Shown here piece by piece: positions 48,638 through 59,018 of a stretch of DNA of 64,000 nucleotides; positions within the stretch are counted from its first letter, which is position 1; each line of letters starts with the position of its first letter. Made by a program: the position numbers and the translations under genes. The notes under the pieces are model-generated. The model ran no database searches, had not been told where the DNA came from, and saw nothing but the letters and a program-made list of their open reading frames with translations. This DNA comes from Providencia stuartii (GTDB lineage Bacteria; Pseudomonadota; Gammaproteobacteria; Enterobacterales; Enterobacteriaceae), in the NCBI RefSeq assembly GCF_029277985.1, contig NZ_CP119546.1, forward strand, positions 3,844,001 through 3,908,000, written 5' to 3'.

Positions 48638-49459
48638 ATGTCTCGTTTAGCTTCCCGTTTTGGCAATGCTTGCTCTATTCGTCGTGACCGCCCGCTAACT
48701 ACCGAAGAGCTGTATCGTACTGTACCCAGTGTTTTTGGTGAAAACAAACACGAATCCCGCAGTGAACGATATACTTACATCCCTACGATTACCTTATTGG
48801 ATAGTCTTCAAAAAGAAGGCTTCTATCCGTTCTTTGCTTGCCAGACTCGTGTGCGAGATGACAGCCGTCGTGATCATACTAAGCATCTGTTACGGCTGAG
48901 ACGCCATGACCAAATTACGGGCAGCCTAGTGCCTGAAATCATCTTACTCAATAGTCATGATGGCTCATCGAGTTATCAGATGTTACCGGGGATGTTCCGA
49001 TTCGTTTGTCAGAATGGCTTAATTTGCGGACAAACCTTTGGTGAGGTGCGTGTACCGCACAAGGGCGATGTGGTGGAAAAAGTGATTGAAGGGGCTTATG
49101 AAGTGTTAGGGCTATTTGAACGCATGGATGAGCAACGTGATGCCATGCAGTCCCTATTATTACCGCCACCAGCCCAACACATCTTTGCTCAATCTGCTCT
49201 CACATATCGTTATGGTGAAGCGCATCAACCTGTGACCGAAGCGCAAGTATTACAGCCACGCCGTGTAGAAGATAAGAAGGACGATCTTTGGACGGTGTAC
49301 CAACGTTTGCAAGAAAATTTAATTAAAGGGGGATTATCAGGCAGAAATGCGAAAGGTAAACGCGCTCGCACGCGTTCAGTGAATGGGATTGATGGTGATG
49401 TGAAGCTTAACCGAGCCTTGTGGGTGATGGCTGAAAATATGCTTCAACTAGCCTCGTAA
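48638..49459 (+). CDS. DUF932 protein (YfjQ/YafZ-like)
   Basis: 273 residues. The family occurs in CP4 prophages and plasmids next to antirestriction and RadC genes; function is unknown. Landmarks are TRVRDDSRRDHTKHLLRLRR, EIILLNSHDGSSSYQM and FRFVCQNGLICG. GAGGAGAA stands before the ATG at 48638; an ATG five codons earlier lacks such a site. The stop overlaps the first of the possible RadC starts. Confidence 0.92.
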   Translation: MSRLASRFGNACSIRRDRPLTTEELYRTVPSVFGENKHESRSERYTYIPTITLLDSLQKEGFYPFFACQTRVRDDSRRDHTKHLLRLRRHDQITGSLVPEIILLNSHDGSSSYQMLPGMFRFVCQNGLICGQTFGEVRVPHKGDVVEKVIEGAYEVLGLFERMDEQRDAMQSLLLPPPAQHIFAQSALTYRYGEAHQPVTEAQVLQPRRVEDKKDDLWTVYQRLQENLIKGGLSGRNAKGKRARTRSVNGIDGDVKLNRALWVMAENMLQLAS

Positions 49460-49476
49460 TGATGGAGATATTAACA

Positions 49477-49959
49477 ATGGAGAGTATCAATACTTATACG
49501 AATACCTTAACACTGCTTCCTAATGAACAACGTACTATCAAACGTGCGTTGAGCATACTGGATAAGTATCTGCGTGAACCGGGTATTGCTTTTACATCAA
49601 CGCAAAATGTGAGGGATTGGTTACGGCTAAAAATGTCAGCATTAGAGCGTGAAGCGTTTATTGTGCTCTACTTGAATCAACAAAATCAGTTGATAAGCAG
49701 TGAAACCCTGTTTGCTGGCTCGATTAGCAGCACACAGGTTTATCCTCGTGAAGTCGTCAAACGAGCACTTCATTTTAATGCTGCTGCCGTTATCTTTGCA
49801 CACAACCATCCGTCAGGCGATATCACGCCAAGCCAAGCGGATAAATCTATCACGCAACAATTAATAAAAGCATTGCAGCTAATTGAAGTACGAGTACTTG
49901 ACCATCTGATCATCGGTGGTCAGCAAATCTTCTCTTTCGCTGAGCATGGCTTAGTATGA
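49477..49959 (+). CDS. RadC family JAB-domain protein (YfjY/YeeS-like)
   Basis: 160 residues. The JAMM metal motif HNHPSGD (His109, His111, Asp115 area) and EREAFIVLYLNQQN with its glutamate are present, so the metallo-isopeptidase-like fold is intact. Its biological role in prophage islands is unknown; a DNA repair role suggested by the name is not supported. GGAG lies nine bases before the chosen ATG; the frame also allows starts at 49459 and 49462 overlapping the DUF932 stop. Confidence 0.92.
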   Translation: MESINTYTNTLTLLPNEQRTIKRALSILDKYLREPGIAFTSTQNVRDWLRLKMSALEREAFIVLYLNQQNQLISSETLFAGSISSTQVYPREVVKRALHFNAAAVIFAHNHPSGDITPSQADKSITQQLIKALQLIEVRVLDHLIIGGQQIFSFAEHGLV

Positions 49960-49967
49960 GGTGAACC

Positions 49968-50189
49968 ATGAATATTATCCGTAAATCCGCAGCAATGAAG
50001 ATCCATCAGCAACATTTAGGCTCTCGCCTTGCTCGTTATTGTAGGGGAAAGTATAAATGGGTTGGTAATAGCGAGCATTATATTGGTAAGGAGGTGCCAG
50101 ATTGTCGTGGCGTGTTAGCTGTTTATGTTGAACGTCGCCAAGACAGAGATGGCCCTTATGCGTGTGTCATGTGTGTGACATTGAATTGA
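49968..50189 (+). CDS. DUF987 protein (YeeT-like)
   Basis: 73 residues matching the YeeT/YkfH family over the whole length: AMKIHQQHLGSRLARYC, GKYKWVG and GVLAVYVERRQDRDGPY. It starts 8 bp after radC. In CP4-44 the next two genes would be the yeeU-yeeV (cbeA-cbtA) antitoxin-toxin pair; here the module ends and none is seen. Confidence 0.88.
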   Translation: MNIIRKSAAMKIHQQHLGSRLARYCRGKYKWVGNSEHYIGKEVPDCRGVLAVYVERRQDRDGPYACVMCVTLN

Positions 50190-50955
50190 ATAAGTACTGA
50201 TCACTTTGAGTTTATCCTATATTGGATGGATAAATTAAGCCTACTTCCACTTTGATTAGTATTCAATGGCACATATCAAACCGTTGGATCTTAACTGAAT
50301 TAGACATTGAGGAATTAAACAAAAATGACACAATAAGACATCATTAAACATGTCAAATTGGCAATACCATGATTCATACTAGAAACAATTAACATGAACA
50401 TGATCCCCATTAAATGTATACTTAAAAAGGATTCGAATACGTTATAATTACACCTGTCATCTGTGCAAAAAACAATCTATTTGCTGCGCTCTATCGCCCC
50501 AACCGTGCTCAACAAAACCCACCAAACGGACCGAGGGTACAAAAGAGGGTATAAATAAAATCAAATTCAATTAATGGATTTAAATACAACCAGTTATAAT
50601 GAAAAATCGATTCCGAGTCCGGCACCACTTTCTCTTCTACAGTGGTTCCTTCAAGTTACGATATCCTCTTGTATAATTAGCTAGTCTAAGATTAAATCAC
50701 CTAACAATGAATATCAGCTTCTCGTTATTAATTCAATTTTATTATAATGTTAGTATCTTCTAACAACCCTTTCTTATTGAACCTAACCAATAAACATTAT
50801 TCTATCTAATGCATAATAGTCATCTCTATATTTGCATACCAAGATGACTATCATGCTTGTTTATTTTATTAGATTAATTCTTATTCACTAAAATGTTTTA
50901 TTGTTATTATCTTAATAAACAACACACTGCCATGTAGTCGCTACTTTTTTGCAAT
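50190..50955. other. Island right end and flanking intergenic region
   Basis: About 770 bp without a gene. It contains the right attachment site at 50607-50629. The 50210-50600 part is island DNA with no recognisable toxin-antitoxin gene. The part beyond 50630 is AT-rich and may hold a terminator for the convergent bgl-like gene, none clear. Confidence 0.55.
50607..50629. repeat. attR of the tRNA-Phe island
   Basis: TCGATTCCGAGTCC-GGCACCAC repeats the last 24 bases at the tRNA-Phe 3' end with one G missing. Same orientation as attL. No other tRNA sequence accompanies it, as expected for the displaced end copy. Confidence 0.88.
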
Positions 50956-52440
<1,485 letters not shown>

Positions 52441-52619
52441 CTAATATTTAAATTATTATTCACTAAAAACAAAAAATCACATATAAACGTTCTGTTCTTA
52501 TAAACTAACAATAATTAAAGCCAAAAATATTTTATTTTAAATATCAAAAACAATGTGTAACCTTATAAAGTCAGCATTAAATATATGATCAATACTTACA
52601 AACTATTATTTTGATATAT

Positions 52620-54029
52620 TTATTTATTTGATAAAAATGGTGTAGAGGTCAACTTTTCGTTTTCTATTTTTTTATTTTGCTTCTCATTATTTTTTTCATG
52701 CCAGAATATAAATGTGATTAGGAAGGTGATACTAAACGAAATACTGGCTCCAATCAGAGCATAAATAATATTTTTAGGAAAGTCGCTAGAAGCAAAAATA
52801 GAGATACTGACTAAACTTGGACTAGCTGAAGCAAAAGATGAGACAGACATATACCCTAAGAAGCTACCACCAATTGCGGAGCCAGCAATCACAGCGTAGA
52901 GTACTACTTTATTAACAAAGGTAACGCCATAAAGTGCGGGTTCTGTAATACCGCATAATGCAGATATGCCCGCAGAAAATACAATTGGCTTGGTTGATTT
53001 ATTCTTACTTTTGACTAGAACAGCAAAACAAGCCCCCGCTTCTGCGATGTTATGAGCTAATGACGCTGGCATATAAAGTGTCTCTTTACCATGTTGTGCT
53101 AAAGTTGAAATCGCATAAGGTAGCAGAGGTTTATGCATTCCTGTAGCAACAAGGAAAGGTAAAGTGCAAGCTACCATACTCGTAGCAATGAACCCTAAAT
53201 GACTATGTAACCAAATCATTGCTGTTGTTATTGCAACTCCTAGCTGATACCCCATTGGACCTAAAATAAGTAGCGTAATAGGCACTGTCACTATAAATGA
53301 CAACATAGGTGTTAGAAAACTTTGTAAGAGAGTGGGTACATAACGCGTAAATAACTTTTCTGTTTGGGAATAGAAAAGAACACACAGTATTGCAGGAAAT
53401 ACTTGGGTCGCATATTGAATATTTTCAAGTTTAAAATCTAAAAATGAAGTTCCTTCTGTCATTATTCTTATCATTTCAGGTAATATAAGAACAGAGACAC
53501 AAGAAACAGCTATCACTACATTGACTTTAAGCCTAACCGCTGTCGTAATTGCAACTAATATTGGTAGAAAATAAATAGGGCTACTGCCAATACAGTCTAA
53601 AACTTGATAAGTAGGGGTACCCTTTTTTAACCAACCTAACATATCCAATATGATTAAGATTGATTTCAGAATTCCTCCTCCAGCGATAGCCGGTAAGATG
53701 GGTTGAAACACACTAATAATAAAACCAATAAGTAAAGGGCCTAATCGTTTTTTTGTCTTTATTGTATTATTTACAGGACCTTTTTGAGCGATTAATAAAT
53801 TATTAATCACATTGTAGACATTAACTATCTCTTTACCAATCACAATTTGGCACTGGATATTAATAATAACAGCAATAACGCCAGGAATTTTTTCCAATTC
53901 TTCTCGGTCAATATTATTATTATCATAAAGATTTATTCTAAGTCGAGTAGAGCAATGAGTTAGATACTCAATGTTACTTACTCCACCAATAAACCTTAAA
54001 ATGTCCAATCCTGTTTTTTCATAATCCAT
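52620..54029 (-). CDS. Beta-glucoside PTS transporter, EIIBC
   Basis: 469 residues. The EIIB domain (1-85) has the phosphorylated cysteine in HCSTRLRINL; the EIIC domain (about 100-440) shows ten hydrophobic segments and GITEPALYGV. The C-terminal EIIA domain of BglF-type proteins is missing, so phosphate must come from a separate EIIA such as Crr. Together with the GH1 gene it makes a two-gene beta-glucoside operon. No BglG-type antiterminator gene is adjacent. Confidence 0.92.
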   Translation of the reverse strand: MDYEKTGLDILRFIGGVSNIEYLTHCSTRLRINLYDNNNIDREELEKIPGVIAVIINIQCQIVIGKEIVNVYNVINNLLIAQKGPVNNTIKTKKRLGPLLIGFIISVFQPILPAIAGGGILKSILIILDMLGWLKKGTPTYQVLDCIGSSPIYFLPILVAITTAVRLKVNVVIAVSCVSVLILPEMIRIMTEGTSFLDFKLENIQYATQVFPAILCVLFYSQTEKLFTRYVPTLLQSFLTPMLSFIVTVPITLLILGPMGYQLGVAITTAMIWLHSHLGFIATSMVACTLPFLVATGMHKPLLPYAISTLAQHGKETLYMPASLAHNIAEAGACFAVLVKSKNKSTKPIVFSAGISALCGITEPALYGVTFVNKVVLYAVIAGSAIGGSFLGYMSVSSFASASPSLVSISIFASSDFPKNIIYALIGASISFSITFLITFIFWHEKNNEKQNKKIENEKLTSTPFLSNK

Positions 54030-54588
54030 CTGTTTTCTCCGATGTGGAAAATGCCTGATATATTATTTATATCAGACACCTATTGCCAAACAGCAATACT
54101 TAAGTGGCATTACGTAAGGACATTATTCAGGCTCATTACATAAAAAATCAATCTTCCAAATTCCTTTTTTTTATTTTATGTGATCCATGATTTGTATTTC
54201 ACTAAGTTTTAATTGATTTTATTTTATAATTACCTTGTATGATTTAATTTATCAATAGAATTTAAATGCAGCACTCATTTTATAGTGTAAAACTATCAAT
54301 AAAATCAAACTACGAGTGCATTGAGTCGATAACTAAGGAAGAGGAGAAAAATAAAAAACCAAAAACATTTACTGATAAATATATTCTATCGTAATGATAA
54401 TTGACAGAATAAATACCAAGTATTGATTTAGTGAGCTGGCTCGCTATTTTCAATCTTATATAGAAATATTTCCTCTTTGAGGAATTGGTTTAAACATTAA
54501 CACTCCATTTTATTAATAAATCCCATCATAATTTTATTTTAGAACTTAATATACATATTAATGAAATACCATTTTCCACATACCATCG
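54030..54588. other. Intergenic region bgl-like/sgcR
   Basis: 559 bp, AT-rich, upstream of the PTS gene and downstream of sgcR. It should contain the PTS promoter. No clear CRP site, antiterminator hairpin or small gene was found. Confidence 0.5.
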
Positions 54589-55362
54589 CTAATAGCTGCA
54601 TTTTAATTCACATCCCGCTTGACGATACCGTTGCTGAATTTCATTGGTAAGCCCACTATCGCTAATAATAGTTTTAATACATGATAACGTTGCTACTGCA
54701 TGGGGTTCAAACATATCAAACTTGCTATGGTCAGCTAACAAAATAACCTCAGGCGAGCGAGCGATAAGTTTACGCTTAACGCCTACTTCAAACATGGTGG
54801 CATTCGTTATTCCCATTTCAATCGATAATGCATCGCATGACATAAAGACACGATCAACGGCAAACGCATTTAGCATCTCTAAGGCTAAACTCTCTCCCAC
54901 CGTAAAATACCCTGGTCTAATTAATCCACCAATAATATAACTTTCTACATTTGGAAATGCCCCAAGCTGATTCGCAATTTTGATGTCATTACAAATCACT
55001 TTCACTCGAATATCCCCCAAACATTTTGCTAACTCTAAACAAGTAGAACCGGAATCAAGAAAGAAACAATCACCTTCATGAATAAATTTACGGGCTATCA
55101 GTGCAATTTCACGTTTAGAGGCACAATTTAAAGAACGCCTAACATCGAACTGAGATTCTTTATCTGTCGTACTATCATCGAAATTTAAGCGACCATGCGT
55201 TCTGGTCATCCCTGGATAGTGTTCAGCGATATACTGAAAGTCACGACGAATTGTCGCTTCAGCACAACCGAATAACTCAACGGCTTGTTGTGTAGACAAT
55301 TCTCGGCATTTCCAAAGATAGTGCAACATCTGTTGGATCCGATCAGATTTATACAGACTCAT
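54589..55362 (-). CDS. sgcR: DeoR-family regulator SgcR
   Basis: 257 residues: N-terminal helix-turn-helix (LSTQQAVELFGCAEATIRRDF) and a sugar-phosphate-sensing DeoR domain with FLDSGSTCLELAKCL and VRVKVICNDI-like segments. The ATG at 55362 follows GGAGAGAGG; an in-frame ATG at 55389 would overlap the sgcE stop. It stands last in the sgcXBCQAE-R series as in E. coli. It likely represses the operon in the absence of a phosphorylated sugar; the inducer is unknown. Confidence 0.88.
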   Translation of the reverse strand: MSLYKSDRIQQMLHYLWKCRELSTQQAVELFGCAEATIRRDFQYIAEHYPGMTRTHGRLNFDDSTTDKESQFDVRRSLNCASKREIALIARKFIHEGDCFFLDSGSTCLELAKCLGDIRVKVICNDIKIANQLGAFPNVESYIIGGLIRPGYFTVGESLALEMLNAFAVDRVFMSCDALSIEMGITNATMFEVGVKRKLIARSPEVILLADHSKFDMFEPHAVATLSCIKTIISDSGLTNEIQQRYRQAGCELKCSY

Positions 55363-55381
55363 AAGCGACCTCTCTCCGAAT

Positions 55382-56014
55382 TTAATCACTGAATTGTTTT
55401 ATCGTTTTTTCGTAATCATCAGTTGTAAAAAGAGCTCTTCCTAAGACAATATTATTAATTCCCATTTTTTTTAATAAAGGCATTTTATCTGCACTTATTC
55501 CACCATCAACCCAGCATTCCAGTGGGTGAAATAAAGACGACACTTGCTGAATCTTCTCTACCATCAATGGAATAAATTGTTGATCTTCACCATCAGGCTC
55601 GCTAGTCATCACCATCACAGCATCTAATTTATCAGTAAGATATTGATAAGGAGCCACTGCGGTGCTCGGATTTAATGCTATCCCTGCTTTTGCCCCTATT
55701 TTTTTAATTTCAGCAATAATTTCTGAAGGATTATTCACCGCTTCTGGATGAAAAAAGATCCATTTAGGCGCAAAAGGTGCAAGTTCCCTGACCCAAAATA
55801 ATGGTTGAGATACCATTAAATGAATAGATATGGCCTGTTTTGTGGCTTGTACGACCGCTTTAACCAACTTGCTACCGAAAGTAATATTATGGATGAAATT
55901 ACCGTCTTCAATATCCAGATGTAATGACCCAATATTCTGATTAGCGAGTTTATCAATCACAGAGCCAAGGCAAAGTGGATCAGCAGAAGCCAAAGATGGA
56001 TGTAATATCATCAC
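55382..56014 (-). CDS. sgcE: SgcE, ribulose-phosphate 3-epimerase family
   Basis: TIM-barrel epimerase of 210 residues. LHPSLASADPLCLG opens the barrel, LHLDIEDGNF and IHLMVS carry metal-ligand His/Asp residues, and WVDGGISADKMPLL the phosphate-binding end. In canonical Rpe the first metal His-Met-Asp motif reads VDIMDGHF; here it is LDIEDGNF, so the substrate probably differs. Lies 18 bp after sgcA. Confidence 0.88.
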   Translation of the reverse strand: MMILHPSLASADPLCLGSVIDKLANQNIGSLHLDIEDGNFIHNITFGSKLVKAVVQATKQAISIHLMVSQPLFWVRELAPFAPKWIFFHPEAVNNPSEIIAEIKKIGAKAGIALNPSTAVAPYQYLTDKLDAVMVMTSEPDGEDQQFIPLMVEKIQQVSSLFHPLECWVDGGISADKMPLLKKMGINNIVLGRALFTTDDYEKTIKQFSD

Positions 56015-56032
56015 TACTCCTCCATAAAGAGA

Positions 56033-56467
56033 TTAATATGGATTTAGTACTTTCAAAATATCGCTATTGGTTTTAGCAAAACGAATCTCATCAAGTAATA
56101 AGGGGTTATCTACAATTTCAGCGATATGCTGTATTAATCGAATATGGTCATTGCTTTGAATCGCACACACCGTCATCAGTAACCATACGGGATCACAATC
56201 TTCATGCCCAAAGACAACCGGTTGTTTTAGGGTAGTTAGCGTCATCTGATTATAAATAGCCCCTTGTTCAGGGCGTGCATGCGGCATTGCAATACCCGGC
56301 GCAATCAAATAATAAGGCCCCCAACTTTGGGTATTTTTAATGATGCCTTGTAAATAATTAGGCTCAGCCGCGCCATACCTAATTAAAGGTCTACAAGCTA
56401 TGCTAAGCGCCTCTTTCCAATCCGTCGCAACCTGATTTATTTGGATCCATTTAGCATCATCAATCAT
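56033..56467 (-). CDS. sgcA: SgcA, PTS EIIA component (mannitol/fructose type)
   Basis: Cytoplasmic phosphocarrier of 144 residues. The phosphorylated His63 lies in GIAMPHARPEQG, the family signature. Transfers phosphate from HPr to the EIIB SgcB. It follows sgcQ after a 122-bp gap with two hairpins and precedes sgcE. Confidence 0.92.
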   Translation of the reverse strand: MIDDAKWIQINQVATDWKEALSIACRPLIRYGAAEPNYLQGIIKNTQSWGPYYLIAPGIAMPHARPEQGAIYNQMTLTTLKQPVVFGHEDCDPVWLLMTVCAIQSNDHIRLIQHIAEIVDNPLLLDEIRFAKTNSDILKVLNPY

Positions 56468-56509
56468 TGTATATTGACTCCTTTAAGGTTCGGTATATGC
56501 TTGATTATT

Positions 56510-56586
56510 GAGCCCTCGCCTAACTTTTGGCGAAGCTTGCGAGGACTCTAAGTATCACGAGGAGATAGGTATTTTGCTTATCTCCT
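56510..56586 (-). other. Two hairpins between sgcQ and sgcA
   Basis: Stem AGGAGATA/TATCTCCT (56560-56586) and stem GAGCCCTCGC/GCGAGGACTC (56510-56548, one mismatch) lie in the only long gap of the sgc operon. Without T-runs they are more likely stabilisers or processing sites that set different levels for sgcX-B-C-Q and sgcA-E-R. Confidence 0.6.
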
Positions 56587-56589
56587 TTC

Positions 56590-57402
56590 TTATTGCCTTA
56601 TGCTATGCACTTTCTCCATAAATCTTTCCACACGGGTTTGATCAACAAAGTTGGCAAAAATACCGTCTTTTTTAAATGTGGTCGCAGTGACGCATCCATC
56701 AGCAATACTCAATTGCTCTTCCACGTTTTCGAGGCACACCCCTGTATTGGCAAAGACCACCGTATTCGGCACCGTATCTTTGACTTGTTTCAAAATCGCA
56801 CTGTCTGTTTTTGCACCAGCAGTTAATCCCGAAACACATAATGCATCTGGTTTATTATTAAAAACGGTAGACTTTGCTATTGAGCAGATATCACGTCCAC
56901 CTAGGTATACCGCAGCTTCAGGTACAATATTAAACAGTGTTTTTACCTCGCTTGCCCCAATACGATGTTGATGGCGAATCGTTTCCCCCACATTGGTATT
57001 CCATACGCCAAAATCACTTGCATAAGCACCGGTAAATATTTCTCGGATAAATTTCGCACCTGTCGCCATCGCTAAATCGAATGAAGCGATCGGATCCCAA
57101 AGGACATTTACACCAAAAGGTATCCGGATCTCACTCATCAATTGACCAATGATCCGTGCCATTGCTGCGGTTGTTTCTGGCTTGACTTTAGTGAGATAAG
57201 GCAGGCTAAATTCATTTGAAAACATCACAGCATCAACACCGCCATTTTGTAGAGCCATCAGATCCTCATAAGCTCTATCAATGACCCATTGCATACTGTG
57301 CTGAGTATTAAAGTCAGGATCCCCAGGTAACGCACGTAAGTGACACATAGCAATTACCGCCTTTTCCGTACCAATAACATCCTTTAACCAACTCATTTCC
57401 AT
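56590..57402 (-). CDS. sgcQ: SgcQ, BtpA family TIM-barrel protein
   Basis: 270 residues of the BtpA/SgcQ family (wording VIAMCHLRALPGDP, GVDAVMFSNEFSLPYL, INVLWDPIASFDLA-like, FANTGV). Members are of unknown enzymatic function; one was described as needed for photosystem I assembly in cyanobacteria. In sgc-type clusters a role in sugar-phosphate catabolism is probable. It begins 5 bp after sgcC. Confidence 0.9.
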   Translation of the reverse strand: MEMSWLKDVIGTEKAVIAMCHLRALPGDPDFNTQHSMQWVIDRAYEDLMALQNGGVDAVMFSNEFSLPYLTKVKPETTAAMARIIGQLMSEIRIPFGVNVLWDPIASFDLAMATGAKFIREIFTGAYASDFGVWNTNVGETIRHQHRIGASEVKTLFNIVPEAAVYLGGRDICSIAKSTVFNNKPDALCVSGLTAGAKTDSAILKQVKDTVPNTVVFANTGVCLENVEEQLSIADGCVTATTFKKDGIFANFVDQTRVERFMEKVHSIRQ

Positions 57403-57407
57403 ACTCC

Positions 57408-58721
57408 TTATTCAGGTAATTCACGATTACGTAAGAAAATAACGACGCAGGCAACAATACCGACAGTTAGCACAACGCCAATAAGACCAAATGACATCAA
57501 TTCGTAAATAGACCAGCCGAACATATTGCCTACAGACAAGGCACTAATCTGTGAACCATTTTCAGCAAAATTAAAGCCCCCATTACGCGCCATTTCAGTA
57601 AAGAAAGGGGCAAATTGTGTTGCAATCAATAAAACGGTGCTCATCACAATCACACCACTCAGTAATGTGCGTAATAAGTCACCACGATGGATTACCGTGG
57701 CCATACAGATGAAGAAAGGAGCTACAGGCAAGTCAGCCAGTGGTAACACATTGTTCAATGGCAGAATACTTGCCAAGACCAGCATGATAGGAATCAGTAG
57801 TAAGCCCACTGCAATCGTCGTTGGATGGCCAAGCGTTACCGCGGTGTCCAAACCAATAAACACTTCTCGATCATTAAAATGCTTCTGAAAAAATTTACGG
57901 GCACCTTCAGAGATCGGCAGTAAACCTTCGACAATCAAGCGGATCATTCGTGGAAATAACACCATGATCGCGGCAACCGTGATCATTAACGTCGCACAAC
58001 CTTTAAAATCTTCTCCTGCCGCAAGCCCAAATAATAAACCTAAGACAACCCCGATAATAACGGGATCTCCCACCATACCGTAGCGTTTCTGGATTGCTTG
58101 AGCATCGATATTTTTTCCTTTTAAGAAAGGGATCCTTTCATAGATCGAATCAAGAAATACGAATAGAGGGACTGAACTAGAGCCATACCCTTGAGGAATT
58201 GAAATGCCTTCTAATCCAACGATTGTTTGTACTCGTTTTGCTGTCCAATCCGCCATTTTTAGCGATAAGATGGCATGACACATCGCCCCTGCGATACCAT
58301 AAATTAAGCTGCCTGTTGCTATTTGAACAACGGTACCAGTAATCGCATAGTGCCAATAATTATAAATATCAACGTTCATGGTTTTCGTTAGGCGAGTAAA
58401 CAATAACGTGATGTTAAGTAAGAAAATAACGGGGATAATCATGGCACCAATAGCTGTTGCATAACCAACACCGGATGCAGGTCCCGCACCAACATCAAGC
58501 ACATGCAGAGATAAGCCAAAACGTTCAATCATAATTTTGATTGGAGGGCTTAGGCTATCAATAGCCATGACGATCACCAGCCCCATTCCGACAAATCCAA
58601 TACCGACAGTCACCCCTGCTTTAATGGCTTGTAGCCACGGTATGCGAAAGATTAAGCCAATAATTATCATGACGATTGGGACAAATACTGTACCGCCTAA
58701 AGAAAGTATATAGTCAAACAT
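57408..58721 (-). CDS. sgcC: SgcC, PTS EIIC (galactitol type)
   Basis: Membrane permease of 437 residues with about ten membrane segments, of the galactitol (GatC) EIIC family; GVGYATAIGAMIIPVI and GLDTAVTLGHPTTIAVGLL are typical. Together with SgcA and SgcB it forms a complete PTS. The sugar is unknown; a pentose or pentitol has been proposed for E. coli. Lies 17 bp after sgcB. Confidence 0.93.
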   Translation of the reverse strand: MFDYILSLGGTVFVPIVMIIIGLIFRIPWLQAIKAGVTVGIGFVGMGLVIVMAIDSLSPPIKIMIERFGLSLHVLDVGAGPASGVGYATAIGAMIIPVIFLLNITLLFTRLTKTMNVDIYNYWHYAITGTVVQIATGSLIYGIAGAMCHAILSLKMADWTAKRVQTIVGLEGISIPQGYGSSSVPLFVFLDSIYERIPFLKGKNIDAQAIQKRYGMVGDPVIIGVVLGLLFGLAAGEDFKGCATLMITVAAIMVLFPRMIRLIVEGLLPISEGARKFFQKHFNDREVFIGLDTAVTLGHPTTIAVGLLLIPIMLVLASILPLNNVLPLADLPVAPFFICMATVIHRGDLLRTLLSGVIVMSTVLLIATQFAPFFTEMARNGGFNFAENGSQISALSVGNMFGWSIYELMSFGLIGVVLTVGIVACVVIFLRNRELPE

Positions 58722-58738
58722 AACGTCACCTATGAGGT

Positions 58739-59017
58739 TTATTGTGATAACAACGTTTTAATTTTTTGTTTTAGTGCATCGTCATTAACGCCTGTGAGTA
58801 AGGCCGCGCCATTCAATGTTGGTACGCCATAATCTGTATCCGTTTTCATTGCAGTGATAATCAGATCAACACCATGGCTATTGAGTGGAATTTCATTTAA
58901 ACAGCATTGTGAAGTGACGATTGGGATCCCTTCACTTGCCAAGTAATCTTGCAGTTTTTGAGCAATCATTGTGGACGTAGACATACCCGTTCCACATGCA
59001 ACGAGGACTTTTTTCAT
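58739..59017 (-). CDS. sgcB: SgcB, PTS EIIB (galactitol type)
   Basis: 92-residue phosphocarrier. The phosphorylated Cys8 lies in VACGTGMSTSTM. Takes phosphate from SgcA and gives it to the sugar during transport. One base separates it from sgcX. Confidence 0.93.
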   Translation of the reverse strand: MKKVLVACGTGMSTSTMIAQKLQDYLASEGIPIVTSQCCLNEIPLNSHGVDLIITAMKTDTDYGVPTLNGAALLTGVNDDALKQKIKTLLSQ

Positions 59018-59018
59018 T

